From NCBI RefSeq assembly GCF_001719065.1, contig NZ_LWAF01000011.1:1-64000 (forward strand): a DNA stretch of 64,000 bases. The letters are read 5' to 3'. The first letter of the stretch is position 1. The number at the start of each line of letters is the position of its first letter. Shown piece by piece: positions 48,624-58,392 of this stretch. Under the pieces are notes generated by a model. That model saw only the letters and a list, made by a program, of their open reading frames with translations, was not told where the DNA came from and searched no databases. Source of the stretch: Fervidobacterium thailandense (GTDB lineage: Bacteria > Thermotogota > Thermotogae > Thermotogales > Fervidobacteriaceae). A program made the position numbers and the translations under genes.

Positions 48624-50162
48624 ATGGACGAGTTGATACAGAAGTTGAAGGAACTTGAGAAGGAAGTCGAATTGGGTGGTGGACAGGATAAGATAGAAAA
48701 ACAACACAGCGAAGGCAAGCTTACTGCTCGTGAAAGGCTTGAATTACTCTTTGATCCTGGAACGTTCGAGGAGATAGATAAGTTTGTCAAACACAGGAAC
48801 ACGTACTTTGGTCTGGACAAGATGAAACTCCCGGCCGACGGTGTTATCACCGGGATAGGTAAGGTTAACGGTCGGCCTGTTGCCGCGTTCTCCCAGGACT
48901 TTACCGTTATGGGTGGCTCCCTCGGTGAGATGCACGCAAAAAAGATTATGAAAATAATGGACCTGGCACTGAGAATGGGTATTCCGCTTGTTGGTATCAA
49001 CGACTCCGGTGGAGCGAGGATCCAGGAAGGTGTCGACTCGCTCTACGGGTACGGTGAGATCTTCTTCCGAAACACGATAGCATCCGGCGTTATACCGCAA
49101 ATCACGGTGATTGCCGGTCCGTGTGCGGGAGGTGCGGTCTACTCGCCAGCCATAACGGATTTCGTTGTGATGGTGAACAAAACAGCACAGATGTTCATCA
49201 CCGGCCCTAACGTAATAAAAGCCGTCACGGGTGAGGATATCTCGAAAGAAGACCTCGGAGGTGCCCTTGTTCACAACTCCAAGAGTGGTAACGCGCACTT
49301 CCTCGCAGAGGACGATAGACACGCCATAGAAATTGTTAAGAAGTTGCTCTCGTATATTCCACAAAACAACATGGAAGAACCACAGCCGGTTGAGGAATAC
49401 ACGGTCCCGGATATCAGTGACATACACACGATCGTTCCAACCGACTCTAAGAAAGGTTTCGACGTCAGGGACGTTATTAAAAGAGTTGTTGACGAGGGTA
49501 GCTTTTTCGAAGTACACGAATACTTTGCAAAAAGCATCGTCATTGGATTTGCAAGGATAGCTGGTCGGTCCGTTGGTATCGTTGCGAACCAGCCAAATTA
49601 CCTTGCCGGAGTACTCGATATAGATTCTTCCGATAAAGCTGCAAGGTTCATCAGATTCCTCGATGCTTTCAATATTCCCATCATCACGTTCGTGGATACT
49701 CCTGGATATCTACCCGGTGTGAAGCAGGAACACGGTGGAATCATCAGGCACGGTGCAAAACTGCTGTACGCCTACAGCGAGGCCACTGTTCCGAAGATAA
49801 CGATAATACTCCGCAAGGCCTATGGTGGCGCGTACATAGCGATGGGTAGTAAGCACTTGGGTGCCGACTTTGTTGCCGCCTGGCCGACGGCCGAGATTGC
49901 GGTCATGGGACCGGATGGCGCGGCAAACATCATATTCAAGAAGGAAATCGACGCTTCGGAAAATCCCGAAGAGACACGTAAACAGAAGATCGAAGAGTAC
50001 AGGCAAATGTTTGCCAACCCGTATGTGGCAGCTTCAAGGGGCTACATCGATGCCGTTATAGACCCGAGGGATACGAGGGCTTGGATAGAGAGAGCTCTGG
50101 AATACGCCGCAACGAAGGTTGAGCCCAGACCGAAGAAGAAACACGGAAACATCCCGCTATGA
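48624..50162 (+). CDS. mmdA: Methylmalonyl-CoA decarboxylase alpha (carboxyltransferase)
   Basis: 512 residues. Crotonase-like carboxyltransferase with two related halves. It moves the carboxyl group from methylmalonyl-CoA to biotin, giving propionyl-CoA. Marks: LTARERLELLFDPGTFEE, INDSGGARIQEGVDSL, CAGGAVYSPA, and in the second half PNYLAGVLDIDSSDKAARF, VDTPGYLPGVKQEHGGIIRHGAK and MGPDGAANIIF. It could act as a propionyl-CoA carboxylase beta chain, but the delta and beta subunits nearby favour the Na+ pump. Confidence 0.94.
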   Translation: MDELIQKLKELEKEVELGGGQDKIEKQHSEGKLTARERLELLFDPGTFEEIDKFVKHRNTYFGLDKMKLPADGVITGIGKVNGRPVAAFSQDFTVMGGSLGEMHAKKIMKIMDLALRMGIPLVGINDSGGARIQEGVDSLYGYGEIFFRNTIASGVIPQITVIAGPCAGGAVYSPAITDFVVMVNKTAQMFITGPNVIKAVTGEDISKEDLGGALVHNSKSGNAHFLAEDDRHAIEIVKKLLSYIPQNNMEEPQPVEEYTVPDISDIHTIVPTDSKKGFDVRDVIKRVVDEGSFFEVHEYFAKSIVIGFARIAGRSVGIVANQPNYLAGVLDIDSSDKAARFIRFLDAFNIPIITFVDTPGYLPGVKQEHGGIIRHGAKLLYAYSEATVPKITIILRKAYGGAYIAMGSKHLGADFVAAWPTAEIAVMGPDGAANIIFKKEIDASENPEETRKQKIEEYRQMFANPYVAASRGYIDAVIDPRDTRAWIERALEYAATKVEPRPKKKHGNIPL

Positions 50163-50188
50163 TTTCCTTCAAATCAGGAGGTTGAACC

Positions 50189-50593
50189 ATGACTGAGCCA
50201 AACGAACTGAGCATTACGATAGTGGGTGTTACCACAGTTTTTGCCGTTTTCGTCATCCTGTACATTGTCTTCAAGATCTTCGAGTATCTCGGCATCAGCA
50301 AAGGCAAAAAAGTGAAGCTTCCAAAATCGGAAGACAAGGGAACGTTCGTTCAAACTGTTAGAGAAGAGCCTACCGAGAAGATCAGAAAAAGCGTCGATGC
50401 TGCTTTACTCAAGGGTACCGAGGACGAAGAAATAGCCGCGGTGATAGCGGCGGTGTACGCTTGTCTTGGAACCGGTGTTAGGATTAAGTCAGTCCAGCAG
50501 GTTCCACAGAGGTCCGCTGTTAGAGGTGTCAAGGGATTGAGAGGATGGGAAGAATGGAGAAACTACGGTTGGAGAGGTGGAAATAGATGGTAA
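50189..50593 (+). CDS. mmdD: Methylmalonyl-CoA decarboxylase delta subunit
   Basis: 134 residues. One membrane helix (about 10-32), a charged linker, and a C-terminal domain with AAVIAAVYACLGTGVRIK and a Trp/Gly-rich end (WEEWRNYGWRGG). This is the OadG/MmdD layout, which ties the complex together at the membrane. The end overlaps the biotin carrier start by seven bases. Confidence 0.88.
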   Translation: MTEPNELSITIVGVTTVFAVFVILYIVFKIFEYLGISKGKKVKLPKSEDKGTFVQTVREEPTEKIRKSVDAALLKGTEDEEIAAVIAAVYACLGTGVRIKSVQQVPQRSAVRGVKGLRGWEEWRNYGWRGGNRW

Positions 50594-51030
50594 GGAAATT
50601 CTTGGTGAAGGTGAACGGAAGAGAGTACGTTGTTGAAGTCGAGGAACTTGGAACAGCAGAGCAATCCGTTCAGCAATTTGTCTCCCAACGGACGGTGCGA
50701 GAGATTATTGAAACGGAACGTGTTGAATCCCCAAAGGGCCAGGAACGCGTCGAAGAAAGACCGATGCCACAAGAAACTGTGAAACGGTCGGAGGAACCAT
50801 CTTCTTACGTTTCCAGCGCGCATGCCATTGTCGCTCCCATGTCCGGGGTTATCCTCAAGGTCCTCGTCTCTCCGGGCCAGAAGGTTGAACACGGCCAGAA
50901 GGTTGTTATCCTCGAGGCCATGAAGATGGAAAATGACATCGTTGCCGACAGACCTGGCGTTGTGAAGAGCGTGAAGGTCAAAGAAGGTGACAACGTCGAC
51001 ACCGGTCAAATCCTTGTTGAGTTAGAGTGA
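50587..51030 (+). CDS. mmdC: Biotin carboxyl carrier subunit
   Basis: 147 residues. An N-terminal beta domain, a Glu/Pro-rich linker (about 35-75) and the biotinyl domain with [12 protein letters not shown], whose Lys receives biotin. It carries the carboxyl group from the alpha to the beta subunit. It is the likely BirA (7467-8180) substrate. Confidence 0.94.
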   Translation: MVRKFLVKVNGREYVVEVEELGTAEQSVQQFVSQRTVREIIETERVESPKGQERVEERPMPQETVKRSEEPSSYVSSAHAIVAPMSGVILKVLVSPGQKVEHGQKVVILEAMKMENDIVADRPGVVKSVKVKEGDNVDTGQILVELE

Positions 51031-51043
51031 GGAGGGATGCCCC

Positions 51044-51451
51044 GTGGAGGGTAAGAAGATCAGGGTGTTAATAGCCAAGCCCGGACTTGATGGTCACGAC
51101 AGAGGTGCGAAAGTCGTTGCTCGGGGACTTAGGGATGCGGGAATGGAAGTCATATACACCGGTCTCAGACAGACTCCGGAGGAGATCGTAAAATCCGCCA
51201 TGCAGGAAGACGTTGATATCATCGGACTTTCGATCCTTTCCGGTGCGCACATGAGCGTATGTAAAAAAGTGCTTGAACTGATGGACAAACACAACTTCCA
51301 CGTCCCGATATTCGTTGGTGGAATCATACCACCGGACGACGCGGAAGAATTGCTGAAAATGGGCATAAAAGCAGTTTTTGGACCAGGTACGCCGATCTCG
51401 GAGATCGTCAAAAAGATCGAAGAAGTTCTTGGGGTGAATACAAACGCTTAA
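51044..51451 (+). CDS. mcmB: Methylmalonyl-CoA mutase small (B12-binding) subunit
   Basis: 135 residues. The cobalamin domain with the DxHxxG motif ([14 protein letters not shown]), SILSG and GGIIPPDD. It carries the cofactor for the succinyl-CoA/methylmalonyl-CoA rearrangement. GTG start with GAGGAGGG before it. The large catalytic subunit is not in the window. Confidence 0.92.
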   Translation: MEGKKIRVLIAKPGLDGHDRGAKVVARGLRDAGMEVIYTGLRQTPEEIVKSAMQEDVDIIGLSILSGAHMSVCKKVLELMDKHNFHVPIFVGGIIPPDDAEELLKMGIKAVFGPGTPISEIVKKIEEVLGVNTNA

Positions 51452-51516
51452 AATTTTTTCCTTCTTCCCTCTTTTCGGGAAGAGAATCAGATTGGACGCA
51501 GCGCAGAGGTGTCGCG

Positions 51517-52449
51517 ATGGGTAATCAAAAAAACGTTTTTTCGAAGGGTGATTTCCCCCAACTACTTGAGAAGGTTAGGCAGAAGGACCAGATAGCCTTA
51601 GCACGTGCCATTACGATAATTGAGAATGAACCGGAAAAGGCTCTCTTAATCGAAGAATTCTACGCGCGCGAAATTAACGATGCAACTTCTTACATAATCG
51701 GTTTCACCGGTAGTCCAGGTGCTGGCAAGAGCACGCTCGTTGACAGTTACGTTTCCCTGCTGAGAAAAACAGGTGCGCAGGTGGGCATCATAGCTGTGGA
51801 TCCGTCCAGCCCGTTCACCGGTGGTGCGTTGCTTGGTGATCGCATACGCATGAAGCGACACTTCACCGATGATGGTGTTTTTATCCGTAGCATGGGTAGT
51901 CGCGGATGTGTCGGGGGATTGAACGATGCAGTTTTCGGTGTTATCATGCTCTACAAACTTTACGGGTTCGATTACATCATCGTCGAAACAGTTGGAGCTG
52001 GTCAAAGTGAAATAGACATCGTTTACGTTGCCGATACAGTGGTGCTCGTACTCTCACCCGGTGGAGGAGACGAGATACAATTGATGAAAGCTGGAATTAT
52101 GGAAATAGCGGACATTTTCGTTATAAACAAATCCGATATGGATGGCGCTGATTTGCTCAAAGTGAACCTCGAAGCCATGTTGAAATTCTCCGAGCAGGAA
52201 AAACCCATCGTGCTCACGGTCGCCACTTCCGGAAAAGGTGTAGGCGAACTTGCCGAAAAGATTGAATCGCACAAGTTCTTCCTGAAGGATTCCGGTGAAA
52301 TAGATGTGCGCAGGCTCAGAAGGTTGAGGAAGCACGCCGAAACGATCATAGCTCGCAGGGTGCGAGCATTGCTTGATGGTGAAAAGGATCTTAACGGTAA
52401 AGTCAGCGACTTTGTTGAGAGGATAGTTTCCAAACTATGCACGAGCTGA
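51517..52449 (+). CDS. meaB: MeaB/ArgK-type GTPase, mutase chaperone
   Basis: 310 residues. SIMIBI-class GTPase that protects and reloads methylmalonyl-CoA mutase. Walker A GSPGAGKSTL, VDPSSPFTGGALLGDRIRM, ETVGAGQSE and NKSD motifs are intact; the C-terminal dimerisation helices follow. It overlaps the next gene by 13 bases. A weak hairpin (CTTCCC/GGGAAG near 51463-51482) precedes it, without a T-run. Confidence 0.94.
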   Translation: MGNQKNVFSKGDFPQLLEKVRQKDQIALARAITIIENEPEKALLIEEFYAREINDATSYIIGFTGSPGAGKSTLVDSYVSLLRKTGAQVGIIAVDPSSPFTGGALLGDRIRMKRHFTDDGVFIRSMGSRGCVGGLNDAVFGVIMLYKLYGFDYIIVETVGAGQSEIDIVYVADTVVLVLSPGGGDEIQLMKAGIMEIADIFVINKSDMDGADLLKVNLEAMLKFSEQEKPIVLTVATSGKGVGELAEKIESHKFFLKDSGEIDVRRLRRLRKHAETIIARRVRALLDGEKDLNGKVSDFVERIVSKLCTS

Positions 52450-53291
52450 CTTATTCGACGTCGGACGAATTTTCACTCGATTCGCTTCTTTTTCACGTTG
52501 TCGGTGTTGGGAAAGTTTCATCTTCCTTTGCAAGAAATCTGGCACGTAAATGCCCACTGGTACGCTTCGGTTATGTTGTATCGAGGGATATCGATAAGTC
52601 GCGTTCCCTTGCCCACGAACTTGGAGCGGAGCCGAAGAGTTACAACGACGAATTTGTCCTCGAAGGTGTTGTACTGTTTGGTTACAGCGATTCGGTACTA
52701 GTCGATGCTCCAAAAATTGTTGGTGAAAAAATTGGTTCTGATGTCATCGCCGTGCACTTCAGTGGATTCCACCCGTCAACAATTTTTCCGAAATCATGGA
52801 ATCCCGTTTCGATACACCCGAACTGTGCGGTAGCGAGCTACGATTTCGATTTCACACGAAAGGTTTTCGGTATCGAAGGTTCAGAAAAGGGCCTTAAGAT
52901 TGCCAAGTTGTTACTTGAAAAACTCGATGCACAGTACTTTGAGATCCGAACCGATGCGAAAAAAATTTACCACCTGGCTGCGGTGTTGACCAGCAACTTC
53001 CCCGTCGCCTTTCTTTACCTGGCTAGAAAGCTGTACCGGGAATTGGGCATCGATGAAACCTTGATTCGGCACATTCTTCATTCGCTGCTGGGTTCCGTGG
53101 CATCGAACGTTTTTGAAAAAGAACTTCAGGAAGCACTAACAGGTCCGGTAAAAAGGGGAGACTGGGAGGTTGTCGAGGAAGAAGGAAAAATTTTTTGCGA
53201 ACACTTCCCAGAATACGCTACCATCTATGACACGACAGTTTTAGTTTTGAAGAGCCTACTCGATGAATCACGTAAAGATTTGGAGAGGTGA
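52437..53291 (+). CDS. Rossmann-like plus DUF2520 protein
   Basis: 284 residues. N-terminal NAD(P)-type Rossmann domain (FHVVGVGKVSSSFARNLA) and C-terminal helical DUF2520 domain (HLAAVLTSNFPVAFLYLA). It resembles ketopantoate-reductase or pyrroline-carboxylate-reductase relatives, but the substrate is unknown. It is translationally coupled to meaB. Confidence 0.85.
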   Translation: MHELTYSTSDEFSLDSLLFHVVGVGKVSSSFARNLARKCPLVRFGYVVSRDIDKSRSLAHELGAEPKSYNDEFVLEGVVLFGYSDSVLVDAPKIVGEKIGSDVIAVHFSGFHPSTIFPKSWNPVSIHPNCAVASYDFDFTRKVFGIEGSEKGLKIAKLLLEKLDAQYFEIRTDAKKIYHLAAVLTSNFPVAFLYLARKLYRELGIDETLIRHILHSLLGSVASNVFEKELQEALTGPVKRGDWEVVEEEGKIFCEHFPEYATIYDTTVLVLKSLLDESRKDLER

Positions 53292-53300
53292 GCTATAATC

Positions 53301-54371
53301 ATGGGTTTTTACATGCCCACGAAGGTTCTTTACGGAAAAGATGTAGTTTTGAAAAATAGAGAGCTCATCCAAAGTCTTGGTGAACGGTTTTTGATCGTCA
53401 CGGGGAAAAGTTCGAAGAAGAACGGTAGTCTGGATGATGTACTCGACGTACTCGATGGGAAGCACGTAACTGTGTACGACGAGACACCGGAGAATCCTCC
53501 AACGACGGTCGTCGAAGAAATCGCAAAGATGTTTACCGACGTTGATGTTGTCGTAGGTGTCGGTGGAGGAAGTCCGATGGATACGGCAAAAGCGGTGGCC
53601 GTTCTTTTGGAAAATCCTTCACTCACTGCGCAAGATCTCTACGACACGGGCAAGTACACCAGGGCTAAACCGATCATCTGCGTTCCCACCACGGCTGGAA
53701 CGGGGAGTGAGGTTACGCAGTATTCGGTTCTCATACTCAACGGTCGAAAGCGCGGTTTTTCGCACGAATGCATTTTCCCCAAAATAGCCTTCGTGGATTA
53801 CAAATACACACTCACAGCAAGCGAAGAACTCACACTTTCAACCGCTCTTGATGCCCTATCCCACGCGGTAGAGGGATTCATTTCGCTCCGCGCAACACCG
53901 TTCAGCGATGTACTTGCAGTTGAGAGCGTGAAACTGATAAAAGAATTCCTTCCAAAGGTTCTGAATGACCCGGAAAATGAGTTTTACAGAGAACGTCTCA
54001 TGTTTGCCTCAACGCTCGCGGGTATGGTAATCGCTCAAACTGGTACGACGATCGCGCACGCTCTCGGTTACAGTTTAACAACGGAGAAAAACGTGAAACA
54101 CGGTCTTGCAACGGCTGTTTTCCTCCCGTTTGAGTTGAAAGTCGCGAACAACGAAAAATCCAAATTCATTAACGAGCTCTTTGACGGTTCGATTATGAAC
54201 TTCTACGAACAGGTAGGTGTGAAATTACCAGTCGCTTTCAGCGACGAGGAGATCGAAACGTGGGCAAATATCGTTTTAAGCGCGTCGCATTTGAAGGTAA
54301 CACCTGGGGAGTACACACTTGAAAGGATAAAGGAAGCGTACGAATTTGTGCGTTCGAATTTCTGTTTTTGA
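53301..54371 (+). CDS. Iron-containing alcohol dehydrogenase
   Basis: 356 residues of the group III family. NAD(P) site GVGGGSPMDTAKAVA, iron ligands in ALDALSHAVEGF (Asp, His) and HALGYSLTTEKNVKHG (His, His). It would reduce aldehydes to alcohols (or the reverse) to balance redox in fermentation. It lies nine bases after the DUF2520 gene. Confidence 0.92.
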   Translation: MGFYMPTKVLYGKDVVLKNRELIQSLGERFLIVTGKSSKKNGSLDDVLDVLDGKHVTVYDETPENPPTTVVEEIAKMFTDVDVVVGVGGGSPMDTAKAVAVLLENPSLTAQDLYDTGKYTRAKPIICVPTTAGTGSEVTQYSVLILNGRKRGFSHECIFPKIAFVDYKYTLTASEELTLSTALDALSHAVEGFISLRATPFSDVLAVESVKLIKEFLPKVLNDPENEFYRERLMFASTLAGMVIAQTGTTIAHALGYSLTTEKNVKHGLATAVFLPFELKVANNEKSKFINELFDGSIMNFYEQVGVKLPVAFSDEEIETWANIVLSASHLKVTPGEYTLERIKEAYEFVRSNFCF

Positions 54372-54386
54372 TTGGAGTGGTGAACG

Positions 54387-54764
54387 TTGATAAAGGTGGC
54401 TCTTATTGCTCATGATAAAAAGAAACTGGATCTTGCAATGTTTGTAAAGGAATGGAAGCACGTTTTCCAGCGGTGTGAACTTTACGCGACAAAGTCCACC
54501 GGTACCATCCTTGAAGAAAAAATCGGCCTGAAAGTGCACAAATTCGAATCCGGTCCGTACGGTGGAGACCTACAGATTGGTGCGATGATAGTGAGCGGGC
54601 AGATAGACTTTGTCATATTCCTCCGCGACCCGCTCACCGCTCAACCGCACGAGCCTGATGTCTCGGCACTCATGCGCGTTTGCGACGTACACAACATCCC
54701 TCTGGCCACAAACCTTGCAACGGCGGAAGCACTCGTGCTGGAAATAGAGAAGAAACTCGGTTAA
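54387..54764 (+). CDS. mgsA: Methylglyoxal synthase
   Basis: 125 residues. It converts dihydroxyacetone phosphate to methylglyoxal plus phosphate. Marks: IAHDKKKLDLAMFV (with the catalytic Asp region), TKSTGTIL, SGPYGGDLQIGAMI, DFVIFLRDPLTAQPHEPDV. TTG start, GGAG upstream. It ends 14 bases from the convergent ABC gene. Confidence 0.95.
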   Translation: MIKVALIAHDKKKLDLAMFVKEWKHVFQRCELYATKSTGTILEEKIGLKVHKFESGPYGGDLQIGAMIVSGQIDFVIFLRDPLTAQPHEPDVSALMRVCDVHNIPLATNLATAEALVLEIEKKLG

Positions 54765-54778
54765 AGCGTGGGAGTTAA

Positions 54779-56584
54779 TCAGGTTTTGTATTCTCCGAGT
54801 ATCTCGGACTCTTTCTCGTAGACAAACTGTTTCATGTATAGAGTGTAGTACTTTCCGCGTAACTTCATCAATTGTTCGTGATTTCCCTCTTCTACGATTT
54901 TGCCATGCTCGATAACAATAATCCTGTCCGCGTTCCTTATAGTCGACAACCTGTGCGCTATCACAAAACTCGTCCGGCCGTGCAAAAGCTTGTAAATCGC
55001 ATCTTGTATGAGGTGCTCCGTGTAAGGATCCACCGAACTCGTTGCTTCGTCGAGAACAAGGATCTTAGGATTCAAAAGCACGATGCGCGCCAAGGCTATG
55101 AGCTGTCGCTGACCCGTTGAGAGTTTTGAACCACCTTCACCCACAACCGTTTCGTAACCATTCTCCAGTTTCAAGATAAAATCATGTGCGTTCACAAACT
55201 TTGCAGCTGTGATGATTTCCTCCATCTTCGCATCAGGTTTTCCGTAGCGTATATTCTCTGCCACAGTATCGTTGAACAGGTGTGGGGTTTGAAGCACAAA
55301 CCCAATTTGCCTTCTAAGTGCCGAAAGCTTTATTCTGCGGTAATCCACCCCGTCGATGAGTATCCGTCCAGCGGTGGGTTCGTAGAACCGTGCAAGAAGA
55401 CTAACTATGGTAGTTTTACCGGCACCCGTCTCCCCAACGATTGCGAGACGCTCACCCTTCCTGACCTTCAGGTTGAAATTCTTCAGCACCTCCTGGCCCT
55501 CAACATAGCCGAACGTCACGTTATCGAACTCCACGTTCCCTTCTATCTCAAGTTCCAGACCATTTGCATCATCCGAAATCTCAACCGGAGCGTTCAGGAG
55601 TTCAACGATCCTCTCAGCCGAAGCTTGAGCCGAGATTACCTCGGCCAAGATACGTGCAAGCTGTTGGACGGGTTCGAAGAATTGGATCGAATAAGAAATC
55701 GCCGCGATCACCGTACCGAGCGTTACCGTGCCCTTCGAAACACCGATACCACCTGCGACAAGTATCAACGCGGTTACCAAGTTCCCGATGAACACAACAA
55801 CGGGTGTGTAAAGTGCGGAAAGTGCCGCGGCAGCAACCGCCGTGCGCTTCAGTTCCTCGGCTTTCGTTCCGAACTCACTTTCCAACCTACCTTCGATAGC
55901 TAAAGTCTTAACGGTCTTCGCTCCCATCAGATGTTCGTTGAAAAGTCCCGTGATATCGGCAACAAGTTTCCTAACCAGCCTGAACCTTTTAAGTATCCTC
56001 ACATGGAAAAAATTACTCACCAGCGCGAGCGGTGGAATTGCCAAAATGACAAAAAGCGCAAGCCTCCAATTCAACTTCAACATGTAGAACACAATAAACA
56101 CCATCGTCGAAAACGCCCACACAAAATCCACAACTTGCCACGACATGATCGTGCTTATTCGCTGGACATCGGACATAACACGCGAAATGAGAGCTCCCGT
56201 CTGATTTCTATCAAAGAAAGCGGGGGGCATATCAACCAATTTGGAAAACAAGCCGTTTCTTAGTTCGTAAGTGAAACCGTTTTCGATCCTCCATGCCAGG
56301 TATACGAGCAAATACGTGTTCAACGCTTGGAGAACCACCAGTCCGAAATAAAGTACCACGAATTTCCAGAAGCCCTCAAGCGACTTCCGAACGATAAAAT
56401 TATCTATCGCGTACTTGGTCAGGTAAGGAAACGTCGCTTCCAGAAGACCGACCAAAGTCATTACGAATACAAGTCCGAGAAGGTGCCACCTGTAATGGCT
56501 TACAAACCTCCACAACCCCTTCCACACCTTTAAATCAAACCGAGCCTTGTGCTCCAATCTATCTTCACGCACGGTGCCGTACAC
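54779..56584 (-). CDS. ABC exporter, canonical half (TM288-like)
   Basis: 601 residues. Six-helix transmembrane domain (about 30-330) and ATPase domain (about 360-590). Walker A GETGAGKTT, signature variant LSTGQ, Walker B ILVLDEATSSVD with catalytic Glu, H-loop IAHRLS. The signature change matches heterodimeric exporters, where one site is non-hydrolytic. It overlaps the end of the other half by 20 bases, so they form one operon under the attenuator at 58.4-58.6 kb. Confidence 0.93.
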   Translation of the reverse strand: MYGTVREDRLEHKARFDLKVWKGLWRFVSHYRWHLLGLVFVMTLVGLLEATFPYLTKYAIDNFIVRKSLEGFWKFVVLYFGLVVLQALNTYLLVYLAWRIENGFTYELRNGLFSKLVDMPPAFFDRNQTGALISRVMSDVQRISTIMSWQVVDFVWAFSTMVFIVFYMLKLNWRLALFVILAIPPLALVSNFFHVRILKRFRLVRKLVADITGLFNEHLMGAKTVKTLAIEGRLESEFGTKAEELKRTAVAAAALSALYTPVVVFIGNLVTALILVAGGIGVSKGTVTLGTVIAAISYSIQFFEPVQQLARILAEVISAQASAERIVELLNAPVEISDDANGLELEIEGNVEFDNVTFGYVEGQEVLKNFNLKVRKGERLAIVGETGAGKTTIVSLLARFYEPTAGRILIDGVDYRRIKLSALRRQIGFVLQTPHLFNDTVAENIRYGKPDAKMEEIITAAKFVNAHDFILKLENGYETVVGEGGSKLSTGQRQLIALARIVLLNPKILVLDEATSSVDPYTEHLIQDAIYKLLHGRTSFVIAHRLSTIRNADRIIVIEHGKIVEEGNHEQLMKLRGKYYTLYMKQFVYEKESEILGEYKT

Positions 56585-58379
56585 CTCTCTCCTCTTCCAG
56601 TATCAAGCGCTCGATCTTCCAAACCTTAGCGTACAAACCCTCTCGCTTGATAAGTTCTTCGTGTGTTCCCGCGTCGGTTATCGTCCCGTTCTCGATCACG
56701 AAAATCCTGTCAGCATCCTTCACACTCGATATCCTATGCGAAATTACAATCACCGTTTTCTTCCCCCTGAACTCCCCTATCCGTTCTCGAATTCTCCTCT
56801 CCGTATCGGTGTCGACAGCACTCATCGAATCATCGAAAACCAGCACCGGATGATCAAGAATCAACGTTCGAGCGATACACAAACGTTGTCTCTGTCCCCC
56901 AGATAGCGTCACCCCACGTTCCCCCACAACCGTTTCGTAACCGTCCTTAAACCCGAGGATATCATCGTGAATCGCAGCAGTCTTACAAACCTCGACGACC
57001 TCCTCTAACGGTGCTTCACCTTTTGCAATTGTCACGTTCTCCCTGATCGTTTTCGAGAACAGAAAACTTTCTTGTGGGACTACACCGATCACTCTTCTGA
57101 GGACTTGAAGAGGAATTTTCTCAATATCAACCCCATCCAACAGTATTTGCCCCTTTTGTGGTTTAACCAATCTCAGCAACAATGCAATAATTGTCGATTT
57201 TCCCGAACCCGTGGGTCCGAAGAACGCAACCGTTTCACCAGCTAAAATTTTGAAAGACACCCCCTTAAGCACGTCATTTTGTCCATCGTAGGAAAACCAC
57301 ACGTCCCGAAACTCGATTTCTCCTCTAAACTCTTCATAACTGAACACACCCTCCTTACTCTTAACTTCTTCCTTCTCTGCAGAAACGATTTCGAGAATCC
57401 TCGAGAGTGCGATGCGTACCCTCCCGTACCTGGAGAGCAAAATGCCAAATTCACGAACCGGCCACAGCAACAGCCAAACATACGTGGAAAACACGACAAG
57501 CGTACCGAGAGTAAGTGAACCTTTAACCACGAGGTACGTACCGACGAATATCACGAGTGCCACCTGGGCCAGGGCCATGAAATCCGAAATTGTCCAAAAT
57601 ATTGCCATCTTTTTTAACAACGATAGATCCCTTTCCCTGTAATGACTATTCCTCTTGAAAAACTTTACCTTCTCAAAATCCTCCCTTCCGAATGCCTTAA
57701 CTACCCTTATACCCGACAAACTCTCCTGGAGCGTTGTGGTGAGCTCACCTTCGGCTTCCTCGATCTCTACAAAGTCTTTCTCAACCTTTTTGTAAAACAA
57801 GAAAGCTGAGATTATCAAAACAGGTATGAAAATCGAAGAAATTCCCGTCATGAACGGACTGAGCGAAAACATAACGTAATAGACGAAAATGAGCATAAAA
57901 AGATTTCTCCAAATGGCAATTAGGTCCTGCGATACGAACTGCCTGACTGTATCGACGTCCGACGTACAACGCTGAATCACGTCCCCCGTTTGATGCTTAC
58001 CGTAGAACGAAAATTCAGCCCTCAAAATTGTTGAATGTAGTTCCGTTCTCAAATCCCTTGCGACCGATTCACCAACGGTTGCCGAAAACTTGTCCCTGAA
58101 GTATGAAAACAATCCGTTGAAAAAACTTGCCAAAACTACGAGCACACCGAAAAACCAAAAATTCCTCAACAAAAATTCTCTTCCACCGAAAAGCTCGAAG
58201 ATACCACGCAACAAACTCGATTTGATTTCACCTTCTTGGAGAACGTAATCAACTGCAAGCTTCACTATTAACGGCACAAGCCTTGAAAAAACCACCGCAA
58301 GCAAAGAAAAGAGGATGGAAAGTATGTAAATAAATTGATATTTCTTAAGCACTTTCAGAAGGAACTTCTCCACTGTCAT
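56565..58379 (-). CDS. ABC exporter, degenerate half (TM287-like)
   Basis: 604 residues from ATG 58379 (GGGGGTG eight bases upstream). Six helices and an ATPase domain with Walker A GPTGSGKST, signature LSGGQ, H-loop ISHRIS. Walker B ends VFDDS: Asp replaces the catalytic Glu, the hallmark of the degenerate site in TM287/288 and BmrCD-type multidrug exporters. First gene after the attenuator terminator. Confidence 0.93.
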   Translation of the reverse strand: MTVEKFLLKVLKKYQFIYILSILFSLLAVVFSRLVPLIVKLAVDYVLQEGEIKSSLLRGIFELFGGREFLLRNFWFFGVLVVLASFFNGLFSYFRDKFSATVGESVARDLRTELHSTILRAEFSFYGKHQTGDVIQRCTSDVDTVRQFVSQDLIAIWRNLFMLIFVYYVMFSLSPFMTGISSIFIPVLIISAFLFYKKVEKDFVEIEEAEGELTTTLQESLSGIRVVKAFGREDFEKVKFFKRNSHYRERDLSLLKKMAIFWTISDFMALAQVALVIFVGTYLVVKGSLTLGTLVVFSTYVWLLLWPVREFGILLSRYGRVRIALSRILEIVSAEKEEVKSKEGVFSYEEFRGEIEFRDVWFSYDGQNDVLKGVSFKILAGETVAFFGPTGSGKSTIIALLLRLVKPQKGQILLDGVDIEKIPLQVLRRVIGVVPQESFLFSKTIRENVTIAKGEAPLEEVVEVCKTAAIHDDILGFKDGYETVVGERGVTLSGGQRQRLCIARTLILDHPVLVFDDSMSAVDTDTERRIRERIGEFRGKKTVIVISHRISSVKDADRIFVIENGTITDAGTHEELIKREGLYAKVWKIERLILEEERGVRHRA

Positions 58380-58392
58380 AAACAACACCCCC

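Noticed and set aside
51452-51516. Terminator before meaB
   Set aside because: The hairpin has only six base pairs and T-rich sequence is before, not after it. Readthrough is likely.
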